Below, one piece after another: positions 8,282-17,132 of a stretch of DNA of 48,985 bases. The stretch is taken from the NCBI GenBank assembly GCA_030600605.1, contig JAUVLT010000004.1, positions 1-48,985 of the forward strand. Reading direction: 5' to 3'. A program made the translations under genes and the position numbers. The DNA is from Mycoplasmatota bacterium. GTDB taxonomy: Bacteria; Bacillota_I; Bacilli_A; Izemoplasmatales; Izemoplasmataceae. The stretch's first letter is position 1; the number at the start of each line of letters is the position of its first letter. The notes beneath the pieces were generated by a model. The model was not told where the DNA came from, made no database searches, and saw only the letters and a list, made by a program, of their open reading frames with translations.

Positions 8282-10057
8282 TTATTCCTTCTTTTGATAT
8301 TGAAGTATATATAAACTATGATAGTGTTTTTTATTTTTAAGTAATTCCTGATGAGTACCTTGTTCTATTATTTCACCTTTATGTAAAACAATAATTTTAT
8401 CTACATGCTGAATAGTTGATAAACGATGAGCAACTATTAACATTGTTCCGATAGCCATCATTTTTTGAAGTGATTGTTGAATTAATTGTTCTGTTTCAGT
8501 ATCAATATTACTAGTAGCTTCATCTAATATCATAACTTTTGGATCATGTACTATTGTTCTTGCAAATGATAATAATTGTCTTTGACCTGTCGAGAAATTG
8601 TTACCTCTTTCTCTAACTATTTCTTGGTATTGATTATCCAGTTTTTCAATAAAATGATTGGCATTAACGTATTTACATGCTTGAATCATTTTCTGATCAG
8701 ATATTTCATCATTTCGTAATTTTATATTTGATTCAATTGTTCCACTAAACATGAATACATCTTGCAACATTTGACCAATATATGTTCTTAAATGGTTTTT
8801 TTTGATATTTTTAATCTCAATTCCATCAATTAATATTTGACCTTTTTGAATATCATAGTTTCTAGTTATTAAAGCTAATATAGTTGTTTTTCCAGCTCCT
8901 GTTGCACCTACGAAAGCAACAGATTCTTTTGCTTTAACTTTGAAAGAAACATCTTTTAATATCCATTCTTCATCAATATAGGCAAACCAAACATTCCTAA
9001 ATTCAATTTCACCTGACATATCAGTTAGTTCAACTGCATTTTCAGTATCACTGATAGTAGGTTGGCTATCTAAAATGCTAAATATTCTTTCACTTGATGC
9101 AAATGCAGACTGTAAAATGTTAAATTGTTCTGCAAGTTGTTGTATTGGTTCAAAAAACCTACCAATATAGTGTTGAAAGCTAATTAAAACTCCTAGTGAT
9201 ACCACACCTTCGATTACACTTATTCCACCATAATAATAAACAATTATTGTCGCAGTCATATACAGTAAGTACATTGTTGGTCTATATATTCCATAAATAA
9301 GTATTTGTTTATAATATGATTTTTTTAATTTTGTATTTCGTTCATCAAATTCAGCAAATTTCGCCTTTTCTTGATTAAATATTTGAATGATTTTCATCCC
9401 TGATAAATGTTCAGCTAAAAAAGCATTAACTTTGGATAGATTTGCTCTTACTTCCCGATAAGCTTTTCTTGAAAATCTTCTAAAGATAAATGAAAACAGA
9501 ACTATAAAAGGAATGACTGTCAATACATATAAAGTTAACTTTTTATTTAATAACAACATCGCTATGACAATCCCGATAATCATTAGTACGTTTTTAAACA
9601 CACTAACAATAACACTAGTATACATTTCATTTAAAGTATTGGTGTCGCTTGTTACTCTTGTAACTAAGGCACCTGTTGGAGTACTATGCAAATAATCAAT
9701 ATCATGATACTCCAAATGGGTAAAAACTTCTTCTCTAATGTTAAAAATAATGCTTTGACCAATTTTTTGCAACTTAATAGTTTGAGAATAATTTGCTACG
9801 CTACCGAGTACAATTGATATCCCAAAAACACTTAATACTAGGTATAAATCATTTAAATTAATATCTGTAGAATTAATAATATCCATACTTCTCCCAATCA
9901 AATATGGACCTAATAATCCTAAGACAACACTAATTATCATAATCACAAACACTAAAACGAAAGACGAAATATATGGTTTTGCATAAAGTAATAATCTTTT
10001 TGTTATTTCGCTATCTTTCATTGTGTATTGTCTTTTATCTTCACTTTCGTTTTTCAT
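8282..10057 (-). CDS. ABC exporter half-transporter, catalytic partner
   Basis: A 591-aa fused exporter subunit. Membrane helices cover about residues 25-310, with the ATPase domain from about 350. Walker A is GATGAGKTT (384-392). Walker B VMILDEATSNID has the catalytic Glu, and H-loop LIVAHRLSTI has the His. Its signature is FSTGQ instead of LSGGQ. This is the expected pattern for the subunit whose Walker motifs form the active site while its weak signature faces the degenerate site of the partner. Start and upstream stop share one base (TAATG) after GAGGTGG. Second exporter gene of the MarR-led operon; substrate unknown. Confidence 0.93.
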   Translation of the reverse strand: MKNESEDKRQYTMKDSEITKRLLLYAKPYISSFVLVFVIMIISVVLGLLGPYLIGRSMDIINSTDINLNDLYLVLSVFGISIVLGSVANYSQTIKLQKIGQSIIFNIREEVFTHLEYHDIDYLHSTPTGALVTRVTSDTNTLNEMYTSVIVSVFKNVLMIIGIVIAMLLLNKKLTLYVLTVIPFIVLFSFIFRRFSRKAYREVRANLSKVNAFLAEHLSGMKIIQIFNQEKAKFAEFDERNTKLKKSYYKQILIYGIYRPTMYLLYMTATIIVYYYGGISVIEGVVSLGVLISFQHYIGRFFEPIQQLAEQFNILQSAFASSERIFSILDSQPTISDTENAVELTDMSGEIEFRNVWFAYIDEEWILKDVSFKVKAKESVAFVGATGAGKTTILALITRNYDIQKGQILIDGIEIKNIKKNHLRTYIGQMLQDVFMFSGTIESNIKLRNDEISDQKMIQACKYVNANHFIEKLDNQYQEIVRERGNNFSTGQRQLLSFARTIVHDPKVMILDEATSNIDTETEQLIQQSLQKMMAIGTMLIVAHRLSTIQHVDKIIVLHKGEIIEQGTHQELLKNKKHYHSLYILQYQKKE

Positions 10058-11820
10058 TATGCCACCTCTATTTCTTCTTCGAGTTTTTGTCTCTCTACCA
10101 TGTCTTTATAGAAGCTACATCTAGCCATCAATTCATTATGAGTTCCAACATCAATGACTTTTCCTTCATCAACTATAATAATTTTATCTGCGTCTTTGAT
10201 TGTGCTAATACGATGAGCAATTATTAATGTTGTTTTTCCTTTTCTAACCTTTTCTAAATTACTTAAAATTGTTTCTTCCGTTTTAGTATCTACAGCTGAA
10301 ATACTATCGTCCATTACAAGAATTGAAGGATCTTTAATCAGTGCTCTTGCTATACTTAATCTTTGTCTTTGTCCACCGCTCAAAGTTACGCCTCTTTCTC
10401 CAATGATTGTTTCATATCCTTCTGAAAAATCAACAATGTTATCGTGAACATCACTAAGTCTTGCGGCTTCTTGGATTTCTTGATAAACATCAACTCTTTT
10501 TTGAAGTCCTAATGATATATTATTTGATATTGAATCTGAAAATAGGAATCCATCTTGCGGTACATAACCAATACTTGCTCTAACTTTTCTTAAAGGTAAA
10601 CGCATAATGTCAATACCATCAATAAAGATACTATTTTCTTCAACATTATAAATCCTCAGCAACAAGTCAACAATACTAGTTTTACCACTACCGGTTCTTC
10701 CTAAAACACCAACGGTTTCACCAATACCTATGTTAAAACTAATGTTATGCAGTGCATCTTCACTTCCATCTGGATATTTAAAAGATAAATTTCTAAATTC
10801 AATTTCACCTTTAATTTCTTCCACATCTACTACATTTTCATCAAAAACATCTATCACTTCATTTAATATATGTTCAATTCTTTCTAATGAAGCTTTCCCT
10901 CGACTCCTAATATTAATAATCATAGCCAATGCCATCATTGGCCAGATAAGCGCTCCAAAAAGCATTAAGAACGTCGTTAAATTACCAATAGAAAATGGAT
11001 CAGCAGAGTTAGCAGTTGATTTAACTAAATATCCTCCGTATCCTAAAATAACAACAAATATTATACTTACAATCAATCTAATTATAACTTGTAATAATGT
11101 TTGCATTCTAACATATTCTATATTTTTATCTTTTGCGATTTGATTGGTCTTTAAAAATTCTTTTATTTCTGATTTTTCTTTAACAAATGCCTTAACAACA
11201 CTTATCCCTGATAAGTTCTCATTCGTAAAATCACTCATATTTTCAAATGCTTTTTGGGCTTCTTTAAACTTTCTACGCATCTTATTTCCAATATATGCTC
11301 CAAGTATTGCAATAAATATTAAAGGTATCCCAGAATACATTGTTAAAGCAAAATCAAGAGAAAACATACGATAAAACGCAAGTCCACCAAGGAATACTGC
11401 ATCAACAAACATTATCATTCCTGGCCCCACTGCTCTTCTTACCGCCTCTAAATCATTAGTAAAATAGGCCATTAACCCTCCAACTTTATTCTCTGAATAA
11501 AATCTATTAGATAATTGTTCTGAATGGGCGAACATCTCGTTTCTCAGTCCATAATCAACTCTTCTTGAAGCTCCAAAGATGAAAAGCCTCCATAAAAATC
11601 TACCCACTATAATAATTAAAGCGTATAATCCTATAATACTTACAATATCAATTATCCCAAATCGATCAATATTACCTTCTACAAGTTGATCGATTAATTG
11701 CCCTGTTAAAGCGGGAATTTCAAGTTGTATATAATCTACTATAACCAAAGCAATAAAACCTAAAATAAAAAGATGAGTATATCTTAAGTAATATTTATTT
11801 ACTGTTTTACCAAATATCAT
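10057..11820 (-). CDS. ABC exporter half-transporter with Glu-to-Asp ATP site
   Basis: A 587-aa exporter subunit: six helices to about residue 310 and an ATPase domain from about 338. Walker A GRTGSGKTS (374-382) and signature LSGGQ (480-484) are canonical. Walker B LVMDDS has Asp505 where the catalytic Glu should be. The H-loop His536 is retained, unlike the paralogue at 705-2474. It therefore supplies the degenerate site of a heterodimer with the gene at 8282-10057. Its start overlaps the MarR stop by one base (TAATG), so regulator and transporter are co-translated. Likely a drug or lipid exporter. Confidence 0.92.
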   Translation of the reverse strand: MIFGKTVNKYYLRYTHLFILGFIALVIVDYIQLEIPALTGQLIDQLVEGNIDRFGIIDIVSIIGLYALIIIVGRFLWRLFIFGASRRVDYGLRNEMFAHSEQLSNRFYSENKVGGLMAYFTNDLEAVRRAVGPGMIMFVDAVFLGGLAFYRMFSLDFALTMYSGIPLIFIAILGAYIGNKMRRKFKEAQKAFENMSDFTNENLSGISVVKAFVKEKSEIKEFLKTNQIAKDKNIEYVRMQTLLQVIIRLIVSIIFVVILGYGGYLVKSTANSADPFSIGNLTTFLMLFGALIWPMMALAMIINIRSRGKASLERIEHILNEVIDVFDENVVDVEEIKGEIEFRNLSFKYPDGSEDALHNISFNIGIGETVGVLGRTGSGKTSIVDLLLRIYNVEENSIFIDGIDIMRLPLRKVRASIGYVPQDGFLFSDSISNNISLGLQKRVDVYQEIQEAARLSDVHDNIVDFSEGYETIIGERGVTLSGGQRQRLSIARALIKDPSILVMDDSISAVDTKTEETILSNLEKVRKGKTTLIIAHRISTIKDADKIIIVDEGKVIDVGTHNELMARCSFYKDMVERQKLEEEIEVA

Positions 11821-12242
11821 TATTCATCATCTCCAAACTTAATAAATAGTTCTACTAATGCTTCAATTTCAGTCTCATTAAGACTTTCAAGCATTTTGTC
11901 TACTGCTCTTTGACTCTCAAGTATATTCGTAGTTGCTAATGTTATACCAATATCAGTTAAAGAAATATAACTGACTCTCTTATCAGTTATACTTTTTCTT
12001 TTCTTAACAATACCTGCATCTAAAAATTTATGTATTAACTCATTCAGTGTTGGTTTTGATACATTAAAAGAAGTTGCTAACTGTGTAAGTGTTACTTCTC
12101 CTTTTGAATGAATATCCTTTAAGTAAGTAAATTGCTTGTTTGTTATTCTCCCAAAACCAATTTCTTCATATACTTCTCTACAAGAAAGAAAATACATTTT
12201 TAAGAATTGATTTAGCGCTAATCTTATTTTTTCTTTTTCCAT
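11820..12242 (-). CDS. MarR-family transcriptional regulator
   Basis: A 140-aa MarR-type winged-helix regulator. The DNA-binding region reads VTLTQLATSFNVSKPTLNEL, and the wing KKRKSITDKRVSYISLTDIG carries the family DxR signature. The ATG at 12242 has GAGGTGAT 4 nt upstream; the longer frame to 12275 runs into the operator. First gene of a five-gene operon (marR, two ABC subunits, tocopherol-cyclase-like protein, flavoprotein). A long perfect palindrome over its -10 region is the probable binding site, giving autorepression that a ligand would relieve. Confidence 0.92.
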   Translation of the reverse strand: MEKEKIRLALNQFLKMYFLSCREVYEEIGFGRITNKQFTYLKDIHSKGEVTLTQLATSFNVSKPTLNELIHKFLDAGIVKKRKSITDKRVSYISLTDIGITLATTNILESQRAVDKMLESLNETEIEALVELFIKFGDDE

Positions 12243-12257
12243 ATTAATCACCTCATA

Positions 12258-12286
12258 ATAATAGTTAGGTATCACCTAACTATTAT
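12258..12286. promoter_or_regulatory. MarR operator candidate (perfect 13-bp inverted repeat)
   Basis: ATAATAGTTAGGT, centre ATC, ACCTAACTATTAT: arms match over 13 bp without mismatch. It overlaps the -10 element of the marR promoter and ends 15 nt before the marR start. Size and position are typical of a MarR dimer site. Confidence 0.75.
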
Positions 12287-12310
12287 ATAATTTATAGAAA
12301 TTTTAGTCAA
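12282..12310 (-). promoter_or_regulatory. marR-ABC operon promoter
   Basis: Leftward: -35 TTGACT (12310-12305), 17-nt spacer, -10 TATAAT (12287-12282). Near consensus. The -10 hexamer is inside the edge of the 12258-12286 palindrome. Confidence 0.75.
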
Positions 12311-12314
12311 GAAA

Positions 12315-12338
12315 AAAGGTTGAAAATCTTCAACCTTT
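12315..12338 (-). terminator. Terminator of the flavodiiron gene
   Basis: Leftward: AAAGGTTGAA, loop GATT, TTCAACCTTT, then a T-run. It overlaps the stop codon of the FprA gene and separates it from the marR promoter. Confidence 0.8.
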
Positions 12339-13530
12339 ATTTAATCATTAATTTTACAAAATCTTGAACATAATTGGTTAGTTCTTCTAACTCTTCTTCA
12401 CTTGCTTTAAACTTCAATTTAAATGGTGGGATAGTTTTCATTTTTAATTGCTTAAGTCTTGTGTCAACATGAGTAATACCTTCTCCGCTCCATCCATAAC
12501 TTCCAAAAACACTACCCTTCTTAATCCCGTGTTCAAACGGGTTAAGTCGAATTAGTAATTTCCATATAGGTAATAAAGCGTCTCCGAGTATTGTTGGACT
12601 TCCAATTAAAATACCATCAGCTATAGCCAGTCTCTTCATCACGTCATCTGTTTTTTTAAATGTCATATTGTAGATTTCAACATCAAAATCCTCTTTTAAT
12701 AATTCTTCTTCAATTTTCTTAGCTAATAATTCAGTATATCCATAACTAGTCACGTAAGGAATTACAATTAAAGGTTTCTTATTCTTATGAGTAATTGAAG
12801 CTAACTCTTTAGTATAGTTTATAATTTTCCAAGGATCTTGATCCAATATTGGGCCATGCCCAACACAAACTATGTCAATATCTAAATGTTCAATTTTAGC
12901 TATTGCTTTCAAAAAGAAAGATTTAAATGGTGAAAATATTTTTTCAAAATAATAATGAAATGATTCCATATATTCTTCTTGATTTTTAATTTTGCTTTGA
13001 AGGGGAATATCAAGAGCGTAATGCGATCCAAAAGAATCACATGTAAATAATACCTTATCCTCTTTTAAATAACTGTATATTGTATCAGGCCAATGTAGCA
13101 TAATAGCATTAAAAAATGTAAATGTCTTATTTCCTAAACTCAAAGTACTACCTTCTTTTGCACTAATGCTTTCAAATTCCATATTTGTAATATCTTTTAC
13201 ATTATGGATTGCTCTATTTGAGCCAACAATTATTAATTTGGGATTTAATTCTAGTAATCTTGAAATACTTCCTGAATGATCTGGTTCAGCATGGTTTACA
13301 ATTAAATAATCAACATCTTTTATATCAACAAGTTCATTAAGCTTTTCAAGGTAATCTTCTATCTTTTCAAGTTTAACAGTATCGATAATTGCTGTTTTTT
13401 CACTACCAACAACTAGATATGAATTATAAGTAGTTCCAAAAGCTGCATTTAACACTACATCAAACTCTCTTAAAGAGTGATCTACAGACCCAATCCAATA
13501 AATATCTTCCTTTAATTTTATGTAATTCAT
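12337..13530 (-). CDS. FprA-family flavodiiron protein (oxygen/NO reductase)
   Basis: A 397-aa A-type flavoprotein that reduces O2 to water or NO to N2O, a protective enzyme in anaerobes. The amino-terminal metallo-beta-lactamase-like domain has all diiron ligands: H80, E82, D84 and H85 in NHAEPDHSG, H146 in AIMLHWPDT, D165 in FTCDSFGSH, and a His in VCVGHGPIL (about 229). The carboxy-terminal flavodoxin domain starts at about residue 250, with VIPYVTSYGYTELLAKKI as the FMN phosphate loop and SPTILGDALLP / GSYGWSGEG as the other loops. No rubredoxin domain is fused, so a separate electron donor is needed. The ATG at 13530 is 5 nt from AGGTGA; the ATG at 13536 overlaps it. Single-gene unit. 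Confidence 0.93.
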   Translation of the reverse strand: MNYIKLKEDIYWIGSVDHSLREFDVVLNAAFGTTYNSYLVVGSEKTAIIDTVKLEKIEDYLEKLNELVDIKDVDYLIVNHAEPDHSGSISRLLELNPKLIIVGSNRAIHNVKDITNMEFESISAKEGSTLSLGNKTFTFFNAIMLHWPDTIYSYLKEDKVLFTCDSFGSHYALDIPLQSKIKNQEEYMESFHYYFEKIFSPFKSFFLKAIAKIEHLDIDIVCVGHGPILDQDPWKIINYTKELASITHKNKKPLIVIPYVTSYGYTELLAKKIEEELLKEDFDVEIYNMTFKKTDDVMKRLAIADGILIGSPTILGDALLPIWKLLIRLNPFEHGIKKGSVFGSYGWSGEGITHVDTRLKQLKMKTIPPFKLKFKASEEELEELTNYVQDFVKLMIK

Positions 13531-13632
13531 TTTCATCACCTCATCTTAAAATTATCTTTTATTATCATATTATAATTTTAAGGTAAAATCACTTAATACG
13601 CAATATATATTAACTAGTGAATAATACAAAAA

Positions 13633-15474
13633 TCAGAATCTTTTCTTTTTTATAATAATAAATATAAAATATCCAATGATTGATGAGTAAATCGCAATAT
13701 TTCTTGGTAACAAATCTTTTTCAAAACTGATTGAATCTGAATCAGAAACTCTAACTAAAAACTCTTTCTCAAAGGTGTTTCCACTATCGTCAGTGAAAGC
13801 TAATCGATAAATATAAGAACCTGGATTACTTTCGTTTCCTGTGTATTCATCAAAAAGTGTTGCTATTGTGTAATTTCCATTCTGTAATTCTTGTGAGTTT
13901 AACAATAATTTCAATGCATCGTTCTCATTAAAAGTTGTATTTAGACTTACTGTTATTACGTAGTTATCAACATAGATTATTGGTGCAACCCCATCAAATA
14001 TATTAATATTCATTTGATGAATAGTTTCATTATTATTTGTATCCATAATTCCAAAAATAATAACAAAATTTCCTACTTCGGTAATTCTATTTGAAAATGT
14101 ATCACTAATTACATAGATATCAAAATTTTCTAAAGTATCTATATTATCATCGACACTGAGCATATCAATAAAATCAGATAGTACTAATTCATTATCATAA
14201 GAACTACTATAGTTAATAGGTCCACTAATGCTTGGGTAGATATCGTCAATTACGTTTATTGTAAGTATTTCGTTTAAAATATTACCTGAATTATCTGACA
14301 CTTCAACACTTACTTGATATGATCCAGGAATTAAGGAATTAGCGCTAAAGTTATCTGCTAAAATAGATGGTGTTATTCCATATAAATCATCATAATTATC
14401 GGTAAACTCTAAAGCATCCAAGATATCACTTAAAATTAAAGGATTTGATAAATTCGAATTATAAATATTATTACTAATCATAATTGGATCTACATCATCG
14501 ATAATATTAATAATAAATGTTTTATTACTAATGTTTTGTGAACTATCAATAACTTCAAAACTAACTAGATATTCACCTAATTGATTACTATTATTTGTGT
14601 AATTATCAATTAATATATTAGTAATTGGAGAAACATCATAATCATCATATATAATAAATATATCTTCTATGATTGAAATAATTGTTGTTTGATTCCCAAC
14701 TGATACTTCGATATTATCAGGTCCAGAAATAACTGGCACTATTTCATCTTTCACCATAATTGTTAAAGTGAACAAAGCCTCATTTCCAGCTGTATCACTT
14801 ACGCTTAGCACTACATTATATTCACCTATTATTTGTTCATTTGTAGTATACTCGTCTGAAATAACTATAATATTATCAGTAAGATCTCCATCAATATCGT
14901 CATATGCTACAATATGGTTATTGATAATTGAAGATATTGACTCATAGTTTTGATAACTTGTAATAAACGCTCCAACTCCTGAAAATTCAGGAGTTGTGGT
15001 ATCAATATAAGGAGCAATATACTCTTCATAATTTGTGTTTATTGGACCCTCTTCTAATTGAAAACCAACAAATCCATAATAATTATAAAATGATTCAAGA
15101 TCTGGTGAATTAATTTCAATATATAATAAATCTTCTGTACTATTAGTAGTAAAATGACATATTACTTGTTGCGGTTCTGTTATACAAGTGTCAATATTAG
15201 TAGTATCTCCTATTAAATATGTACTTAGGCCAGATATTTCAAGATAGATATTTTCACCTATTAAATCAAATCCTGGAAAGCTTAGTGTGTATTCTGTACT
15301 GGGTTTTACTAGTATACTGTCATCAGACATAATAGTGTTACCATCAAAAATCATATTCGCAACATCTAAATAATTTTTACCACCAGGCAAATAAGCTGAA
15401 AACTCAGTAGCATTTACCTCTCTTAACGATAATATAAATATAATCATCATCACAACAATGGTCTTCTTTTTCAT
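13633..15474 (-). CDS. Secreted surface protein with five Ig-like repeats and C-terminal membrane anchor
   Basis: A 613-aa exported protein of unknown function. Residues 1-22 form a signal peptide (KKKTIVVMMIIFILSL core, cleavage near VNA). An amino-terminal beta-rich domain of about 130 residues ends VGFQLEEGPINTNYEEY, a phrase common after carbohydrate-binding-like modules. Five repeats of about 85 residues follow, each with the frame DN-D ... G-Y-V-x-V-D-x-S-G-N ... x-I-x-V-x-D-x-x-P-x-I-S-G, as in bacterial cadherin/Ig-like (DUF5011/HYR-type) domains. The end is a single hydrophobic helix followed by KKKRF. No LPXTG motif is present. Two amino-terminal cysteines (TCITEPQQVICHF) may pair. 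Start has GAGGTGAT upstream. Probably adhesion or surface structure (inference). Confidence 0.75.
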   Translation of the reverse strand: MKKKTIVVMMIIFILSLREVNATEFSAYLPGGKNYLDVANMIFDGNTIMSDDSILVKPSTEYTLSFPGFDLIGENIYLEISGLSTYLIGDTTNIDTCITEPQQVICHFTTNSTEDLLYIEINSPDLESFYNYYGFVGFQLEEGPINTNYEEYIAPYIDTTTPEFSGVGAFITSYQNYESISSIINNHIVAYDDIDGDLTDNIIVISDEYTTNEQIIGEYNVVLSVSDTAGNEALFTLTIMVKDEIVPVISGPDNIEVSVGNQTTIISIIEDIFIIYDDYDVSPITNILIDNYTNNSNQLGEYLVSFEVIDSSQNISNKTFIINIIDDVDPIMISNNIYNSNLSNPLILSDILDALEFTDNYDDLYGITPSILADNFSANSLIPGSYQVSVEVSDNSGNILNEILTINVIDDIYPSISGPINYSSSYDNELVLSDFIDMLSVDDNIDTLENFDIYVISDTFSNRITEVGNFVIIFGIMDTNNNETIHQMNINIFDGVAPIIYVDNYVITVSLNTTFNENDALKLLLNSQELQNGNYTIATLFDEYTGNESNPGSYIYRLAFTDDSGNTFEKEFLVRVSDSDSISFEKDLLPRNIAIYSSIIGYFIFIIIKKKRF

Positions 15475-15553
15475 ATGATCACCTCAAAACAATATTACTT
15501 ATAAAACTTTTGATTTTCTTTATTAATCTTTAAATAATGAATTAAAGTATAAA

Positions 15554-15583
15554 TTGCTAAATTATTGATTTATATGTTATAAT
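15554..15583 (+). promoter_or_regulatory. Promoter candidate for the DUF3899-like gene
   Basis: TTGCTA, 18-nt spacer, TATAAT. The -10 is consensus, but it sits so close to the ribosome binding site that transcription would begin at or within it. Confidence is therefore limited. Confidence 0.4.
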
Positions 15584-15599
15584 TCAATAGGTGATATTT

Positions 15600-15971
15600 A
15601 TGAATAAAAAATCAAAATTTTTAGTTATTATGTTTATTATTAGTATCTTTATGCTTGCATTTTTCCTATTTTGGGGAAATGCCTATGATTTAATGGGGTT
15701 TGTTGATTCCACTTTTGCAACTGGAATCATTTTATTTGGATTTGCTTGGTTAATCTATGCCTCTAATTTTGGTATCTTTGATATCGCAGTTTATGGTACT
15801 AAAAAGTTATGGCTTGTTGTTTTCGGAAAACAAGATAAAATAGCTAAAACATATTTCGAATATACCTCTTCAAGAGAGAAAGTAGCAAAATATATTTATC
15901 TCTATATGGGCTTTGTTGGTATAATATATTTTAGTGTTTCAATGGTTCTCTTGTATATTTACTACCAGTGA
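15600..15971 (+). CDS. Small DUF3899-like membrane protein
   Basis: A 123-aa protein with three predicted helices: about residues 7-24, 38-60 (FATGIILFGFAWLIYASNFGIFDI) and 98-120. The central glycine-rich helix followed by GIFDIAVYGTKKL matches the layout I know from DUF3899, a family without known function. The ATG at 15600 is preceded by AGGTGAT (15589-15595); a GTG at 15591 lies inside that site and is rejected. The gene ends in TGA, one of the cases showing TGA is a stop here. Single-gene unit, convergent with oppF and sharing a terminator with it. Confidence 0.65.
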   Translation: MNKKSKFLVIMFIISIFMLAFFLFWGNAYDLMGFVDSTFATGIILFGFAWLIYASNFGIFDIAVYGTKKLWLVVFGKQDKIAKTYFEYTSSREKVAKYIYLYMGFVGIIYFSVSMVLLYIYYQ

Positions 15972-15980
15972 AAAATAATT

Positions 15981-16019
15981 AAAAAGTTGGTAAGAAATTT
16001 AATTTCTTACCAACTTTTT
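15981..16019. terminator. Bidirectional terminator between DUF3899-like gene and oppF
   Basis: AAAAAGTTGGTAAGAAAT, loop TTA, ATTTCTTACCAACTTTTT: an 18-bp perfect stem with A/T runs at both ends. It abuts the oppF stop codon and ends the opp operon. Confidence 0.92.
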
Positions 16020-17132
16020 TTATTTGAGTTGTTTTTTATATTCTACCAATTCTTCTTTTGAAGCTAAGATATAATGTCCTGGCTTAACTTCAACAAATGA
16101 TGGTTGATTATCTTCAGTATAGTTATGATACTCATGTGGAACATAAGCAAATCTCTTTCTCGTTTTTTCGTAATGTGGATCTGGAAGTGGCACAGCAGAT
16201 AATAAACTTCTTGTATAAGGATGTAAAGGATTTCTAAATAATTCCTTTGAAGTTGTAAGTTCTACCATGTTTCCATAATACATAACTCCAATACGGTCAC
16301 TGAAGTATTTTACAACAGATAAATCATGTGCAATAAATAATACTGTTAATCCAAACTCTTTTTGTAAATTATTTAATAAGTTAATTACTTGAGCTTGAAT
16401 TGAAACATCTAATGCACTAATTGGTTCATCTGCAATTAATAATTCTGGTTCTACTATTAATGCGCGAGCTATACCAATACGTTGACGTTGTCCCCCTGAA
16501 AATTCATGAGGATATCTAAATGCATGTTCTGGTAATAATCCAACTATTTTCAAGATATCTGCTACCTTTTTATCGATAAGATCGTTATCTTTTTCACCAG
16601 CAATTCTTAAGCCTTCAGCAATAATTTCTTTAACTGTCATACGTGGGTTTAATGAACTGATTGGATCTTGGAAAATCATTTGAATTTTGCGCATTGTTTC
16701 AGTTTCTTCACGATATAGACGTTTTACGTCTTTAATCTTGATTTTTTCATTTACAATTAAATCGCGATATTTCTCTTTTACTTCTTTAATAGCTTCTGTT
16801 GAAGCTTCTTTTGTTTTTAATGTAGCAATTTCTTCGCTCATATCTATCTTATATTGACGAATATTTTTTATATAAGTTTCAGCTCCTCTTGAAATTACTT
16901 CACCATTGAATAATATTTCACCATCTGTTGGTTTATACAATTTAATAATTGAACGGCCAGTTGTAGTTTTCCCACAACCAGTTTCACCAACAAGACCAAA
17001 TGTTTCACCTTTTTTAATTCCAAAACTAATACCATCTACTGCTTTTACTTTTATTTTATGACTCCCAACGCCATTTATGAAATGTTGTTTTAAATTTCTT
17101 ACTTCAACTAAATAGTTACTATTTTTTTGCAT
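16020..17132 (-). CDS. oppF: Oligopeptide ABC transporter ATP-binding protein OppF
   Basis: A 370-aa ATPase of the peptide importer. Walker A is GETGCGKTT (49-57), Q-loop QMIFQDPISSLNPR (from 151), signature FSGGQRQRIGIARAL, Walker B LLIADEPISALD and H-loop LFIAHDLS. The carboxy-terminal oligopeptide-transporter extension begins NPLHPYTRSLLSAVPLPDP. A charged insertion of about 60 residues (about 82-145), likely coiled coil, separates Walker A from the Q-loop. It makes the protein longer than the usual 310-330 aa. The ATG at 17132 overlaps oppD by 14 nt and has AGAAGG upstream; a start at 17159 is less likely. Last gene of oppABCDF. Confidence 0.94.
   Translation of the reverse strand: MQKNSNYLVEVRNLKQHFINGVGSHKIKVKAVDGISFGIKKGETFGLVGETGCGKTTTGRSIIKLYKPTDGEILFNGEVISRGAETYIKNIRQYKIDMSEEIATLKTKEASTEAIKEVKEKYRDLIVNEKIKIKDVKRLYREETETMRKIQMIFQDPISSLNPRMTVKEIIAEGLRIAGEKDNDLIDKKVADILKIVGLLPEHAFRYPHEFSGGQRQRIGIARALIVEPELLIADEPISALDVSIQAQVINLLNNLQKEFGLTVLFIAHDLSVVKYFSDRIGVMYYGNMVELTTSKELFRNPLHPYTRSLLSAVPLPDPHYEKTRKRFAYVPHEYHNYTEDNQPSFVEVKPGHYILASKEELVEYKKQLK

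Noticed and set aside
10730-11143. Open frame of 137 codons on the + strand inside the ABC exporter gene
   Set aside because: It lies entirely antisense to a gene with clear family motifs, has no ribosome binding site, and its translation shows no domain.
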